Part shown: one piece after another, positions 22,322 through 25,045 of the stretch
Layout: every line of letters begins with the position of its first letter
Numbering within the stretch: position 1 is the stretch's first letter
Assembly (NCBI GenBank): GCA_900547255.1
Contig: URGC01000028.1
Span: 1 to 25,045 of the forward strand
Length of the DNA: 25,045 nucleotides
From: an uncultured Eubacterium sp.
Lineage (GTDB): Bacteria > Bacillota > Clostridia > Lachnospirales > Lachnospiraceae
Direction: 5' to 3'
Notes under the pieces: generated by a model
What the model was told of the DNA's origin: nothing
Seen by the model: only the letters and a program-made list of their open reading frames with translations
Database searches by the model: none
Translations under genes and position numbers: made by a program

Positions 22322-22570
22322 ATGATAGAGAAAAAGGTTCGAGAATTAATTGAAAAAGATGTTAATGCTGCTGGTGTTGTTATTGATAGCATAGTATATG
22401 AAAAAGAAAATGGAAATTATTTTTTAAGAATTGTTATTGATAATGAAGATGGTATTGATATCGACAAATGTGTGGAGATAACTAATATTGTTAATCCATT
22501 ATTAGATAATGTAAATATTATTGATGATAGTTATATATTAGATATATCTTCTAAGGAGAAGGGAGTATAA
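22322..22570 (+). CDS. rimP: short RimP, ribosome maturation factor (N-terminal domain only)
   Basis: An 82-residue protein matching the RimP N-terminal domain: ELIEKDVNAAGVVIDSIVYEKENGNYFLRIVIDNEDGIDIDKCVEITNIVNPLLD...YILDISS. RimP aids 30S subunit maturation. Typical RimP has about 150 residues with a C-terminal SH3-like domain; here the frame ends right after DISSKEKGV, so that domain is missing, with nusA starting 3 bases later. The ATG follows TAGGAGGTAGT. Position before nusA supports the identity. Confidence 0.88.
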   Translation: MIEKKVRELIEKDVNAAGVVIDSIVYEKENGNYFLRIVIDNEDGIDIDKCVEITNIVNPLLDNVNIIDDSYILDISSKEKGV

Positions 22571-22573
22571 AAA

Positions 22574-23644
22574 ATGAATTCAAAACAAGTTAAAGAATTT
22601 TTAAAAGCATTAGATCACATTGTTGAAGAAAAGGGTATAGATAGAAGTATTGTAGTTGAAGCTATGGAACAAGGACTTGCTGCAGCTTATAAGAAAAATG
22701 AAGGAATACCAAATGTTAGAGTAGAAGTTAATCCTGATACTGGTGAAATTAAAGTATTTAAATTTAAGAATGTAGTTGAAGAAGTTCAAAATGAAAAAGG
22801 AGAAATATCTTTAGAAGATGCTAGAAAGATTGTTCCTGATATTGAAGTTGGTGAAACTATAGAAGAAAGATTATATACAGATAAAGAATTTGGTCGTGTA
22901 GCAGCTGGTACTGCTAAGCAAGTTGTAGTTCAAAGAATAAAGGAAGCTGAAAAAGAAAGTGTTAATGAAGAATTTAAAGATTGTAAAGATGAACTATTAG
23001 TTGGAACATTAGAAAGAGAAGACCAATTTAATTATTATGTAAATCTTGGTAGAAGTTTTGGTATTTTACCTAAGGATGAAATAATCCCTGGTGAAAAATT
23101 AGAAATGGGTTCTTCAATTAAAGCTTATGTTTCTAAATTAGAAATAGGTCCTAAGGGTCCATTTATATTGCTTTCTAGAAGTCATTATGGATATTTAAAG
23201 AGATTATTGGAACTTGAAATACCTGAATTATCAGATGGAACAATTATGTTATATTCTGTTGCTAGGGAAGCAGGTAGTAGAAGTAAAATAGCAGTTTATT
23301 CAAATAATCCAAAAGTTGAACCTATTGGAGCAATTATTGGTGAAAAGGGTTCAAGAATTGGTAGAATTTTATCTGGTTTAAGTGGTGAAAAGATTGATGT
23401 TGTTTTATATGATAAAGATCCAGTTCAATTTATTAAAAATGCACTTAGTCCTGCGAAGAATTTAGATGTTACTATTACTGATGAAAAGAAGAAAGAAGTT
23501 TTAGTTCTTGCGGATAAGGACAATTTATCTTTAGCAATTGGTAAGAAAGGACAAAATGTTAGACTTGCTTCAAGACTTACACATTATAAATTAAATGTTC
23601 AAAAAAAAGAAGAAGTTTATACATTAGGAAGTAATGAAGAATAA
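22574..23644 (+). CDS. nusA: transcription termination/antitermination factor NusA
   Basis: This 356-residue protein has an N-terminal RNA polymerase-binding domain (to about residue 125), an S1 domain (about 130-200) and two KH domains: the first with PIGAIIGEKGSRIGRI, the second with LAIGKKGQNVRLASRLT. It modulates pausing, intrinsic termination and antitermination. There is no acidic C-terminal extension, as usual for Firmicutes. The ATG follows GAGAAGGGAG; the end overlaps ylxR by 11 bases. Codon use is strongly AT-rich. Confidence 0.96.
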   Translation: MNSKQVKEFLKALDHIVEEKGIDRSIVVEAMEQGLAAAYKKNEGIPNVRVEVNPDTGEIKVFKFKNVVEEVQNEKGEISLEDARKIVPDIEVGETIEERLYTDKEFGRVAAGTAKQVVVQRIKEAEKESVNEEFKDCKDELLVGTLEREDQFNYYVNLGRSFGILPKDEIIPGEKLEMGSSIKAYVSKLEIGPKGPFILLSRSHYGYLKRLLELEIPELSDGTIMLYSVAREAGSRSKIAVYSNNPKVEPIGAIIGEKGSRIGRILSGLSGEKIDVVLYDKDPVQFIKNALSPAKNLDVTITDEKKKEVLVLADKDNLSLAIGKKGQNVRLASRLTHYKLNVQKKEEVYTLGSNEE

Positions 23645-23897
23645 AAAGATTCCTCTTAGAACTTGTGTAATTACAAAAGAAAAATTACCTAAGCAAGAAT
23701 TAATAAGAGTTGTAAAAGATAATGAAAATAATGTTTTTATAGATTTAACTGGAAAAAGTAATGGTCGTGGTGCATATATTAAAAGAGATATAAATGTACT
23801 TGATACTGCAATTAAGACTAAGGCGTTAAGTCGTCAATTAGAAGTAGAAATACCAGATGAAGTTTATGAGGAGTTAAGAAAAATAATAGAAAAATAA
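23634..23897 (+). CDS. ylxR: YlxR-family RNA-binding protein
   Basis: An 87-residue YlxR (DUF448) protein: PLRTCVITKEKLPKQELIRVVKD at the start, then GKSNGRGAYIKRD. It is a small basic nucleic acid-binding protein; B. subtilis YlxR has been linked to transcription control and RNase P. It overlaps nusA by 11 bases and is followed directly by infB; the ribosomal-protein-like ylxQ gene that usually lies between is absent. Confidence 0.92.
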   Translation: MKNKKIPLRTCVITKEKLPKQELIRVVKDNENNVFIDLTGKSNGRGAYIKRDINVLDTAIKTKALSRQLEVEIPDEVYEELRKIIEK

Positions 23898-23911
23898 TGG
23901 AGGTGATACCT

Positions 23912-25045
23912 ATGATGAGTGTATCTGAATATGCAAGTGATGTTGGTAAAACTGTATCACAAATAATTGAATTATGTAAAAAATTAGAAATTAAAGTAAA
24001 TGATGAGGATGATTTTTTAGATGATGAAGCAATAATTCTTTTGGATAATGAACTTGATTCAATTAGTGATGAAGTAGAAGAATTTGATGAAGAAGAGTTT
24101 GAAGATAGTTATGAAGAGGAATTAGAAGAAGTTAAAAGTGATATTAAAAGTAAGCAACAAGTGCAAGGTAGTAAACCTAATTTTAAAAAGAGTGATAATA
24201 AAAAAATTGATAATGTAAGTAAGAAGTTAAATAATAAGAAGAATGATAAAAATGATTTTAATAAAAAAAGAAAAGAAATGTATAAACATAAAGAAAAGTT
24301 ACAATCTAATTTAGTACAGGATTCTGATAATGTTGTTTTATATACTGATAATATGACTGTTAGTGAACTTGCAAATAGTTTAGGTGTTAGTGTTACTGAG
24401 GTTATTAAGAAATTAATGGGGCTTGGTATGATGATGACTATTAACGCAAGTGTTGATTTTGATACTTCAGAAATTATTGCTAATGAATTTAATAAGGTAT
24501 TAAAGAAAGAAACAACAAGGGATGAAACAAATTTTGAAGAATTAGAAATGATAGATGATGTGAATGATTTGGTAGAGCGTCCACCAGTTGTAACTATTAT
24601 GGGACATGTTGATCATGGTAAGACAACACTTCTTGATACTATAAGAAAAAGTAATGTTGCAGAAGGTGAAGCAGGTGGAATTACTCAAGCAATCGGAGCA
24701 TATCAAATAAATACAAATGGAAAACTAATTACATTTATTGATACTCCAGGACATGCGGCATTTACTGAAATGCGTGCTAGAGGAGCAAGTATAACTGATA
24801 TAGTTATTATAATAGTTGCTGCAGATGATGGAGTGATGCCTCAAACTAAGGAAGCAATTGATCATGCTAAGGCTGCAAATGTTCCAATAATTGTAGCGGT
24901 TAATAAGATGGATAAACCTGATGCTAATCCTGAGAGAGTTCTTACTGAGATGTCTAATTATGGTATTGTACCTGATTCATGGGGTGGAGATACTATGTTT
25001 GTTAATATTTCTGCGAAGACTGGTATGGGTATTGACGAACTATTA
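23912..25045 (+). CDS. infB: translation initiation factor IF-2 (3' end outside the window)
   Basis: The first 378 codons are present and the frame is open at the window edge. After a short N-terminal helical domain (MSVSEYASDVGKTVSQIIELCKK) comes an acidic then lysine/asparagine-rich linker (about residues 50-140), a second IF2_N domain (TVSELANSLGVSVTEVIKKLM), then the GTPase: GHVDHGKT, GGITQAIG, DTPGHAAF, NKMD and SAK. IF-2 brings fMet-tRNA to the 30S subunit. GGAGGTGAT at 23899-23907 precedes two adjacent ATGs (23912 and 23915). Domains after G5 are beyond the window. Confidence 0.96.
   Translation, partial: MMSVSEYASDVGKTVSQIIELCKKLEIKVNDEDDFLDDEAIILLDNELDSISDEVEEFDEEEFEDSYEEELEEVKSDIKSKQQVQGSKPNFKKSDNKKIDNVSKKLNNKKNDKNDFNKKRKEMYKHKEKLQSNLVQDSDNVVLYTDNMTVSELANSLGVSVTEVIKKLMGLGMMMTINASVDFDTSEIIANEFNKVLKKETTRDETNFEELEMIDDVNDLVERPPVVTIMGHVDHGKTTLLDTIRKSNVAEGEAGGITQAIGAYQINTNGKLITFIDTPGHAAFTEMRARGASITDIVIIIVAADDGVMPQTKEAIDHAKAANVPIIVAVNKMDKPDANPERVLTEMSNYGIVPDSWGGDTMFVNISAKTGMGIDELL

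Overview
The window joins two stretches of different character. Positions 1 to about 21,500 look like a Lachnospiraceae-type Clostridia genome (Lachnospira/Eubacterium eligens-like by gene content and codon style; family-level inference). From about 22,080 to the end the DNA is far more AT-rich, with codon use dominated by TTA, AGA, GAA and GTT, and carries a rimP-nusA-ylxR-infB operon that looks like an AT-rich Bacilli or RF39/Mollicutes-like bacterium. The change falls in or just after a tRNA cluster, so the window may be a chimeric metagenomic join; transfer of this essential operon is less likely.

Region 1 (1-2,560) is an IS91-type HUH element: a tyrosine recombinase gene overlapping a Y2 transposase gene, flanked by hairpins. 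Region 2 (2,590-8,184) is an accessory run of small, mostly unrelated genes, all on the minus strand: cupin, three GNAT acetyltransferases, a zinc-ribbon protein, a DUF3267 membrane protein, a broken maltose-type acetyltransferase, a possible CpcT/CpeT-like protein, a nucleotidyltransferase with an internally deleted HEPN partner, a PPC/DUF296 protein and MTA/SAH nucleosidase. Several of the gaps carry copies or halves of one palindromic element ending at the next gene's ribosome binding site, which makes the run look like a gene-cassette array. Two of the genes have clean internal deletions.

Region 3 (8,329-12,243) has, on the plus strand, a TSCPD-domain protein overlapping a radical SAM/SPASM gene, then murG; on the minus strand a PfkB sugar kinase (KdgK-like); and on the plus strand a 55-codon protein under a consensus promoter with a duplicated -35 box. 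Region 4 (12,222-13,958) holds three kinds of inverted-repeat DNA around nfo (endonuclease IV): a 164-bp symmetric inverted repeat, an AT-rich block with a perfect 19-bp inverted repeat, and a GC-rich nested palindrome island.

Region 5 (13,959-20,099, minus strand) is the conserved Firmicutes block known from the Bacillus subtilis yaaO-tmk-yaaQ-yaaR-holB-yaaT-yabA-yabB-yazA-yabC order. Here it runs decarboxylase, guanylate-kinase-like protein (in place of tmk), yaaR, holB, ricT, trmN6-like, rsmI; yaaQ, yabA and yazA are absent. An L,D-transpeptidase follows (20,173-21,213).

Region 6 (21,407-22,139) is a minus-strand tRNA set (Leu-Ser-fMet-Asp, then Phe) with a terminator and a promoter. The tRNA-Phe has a badly paired acceptor stem. 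Region 7 (22,231-25,045) is the AT-rich rimP (N-domain only), nusA, ylxR and partial infB operon, without the usual ylxQ.
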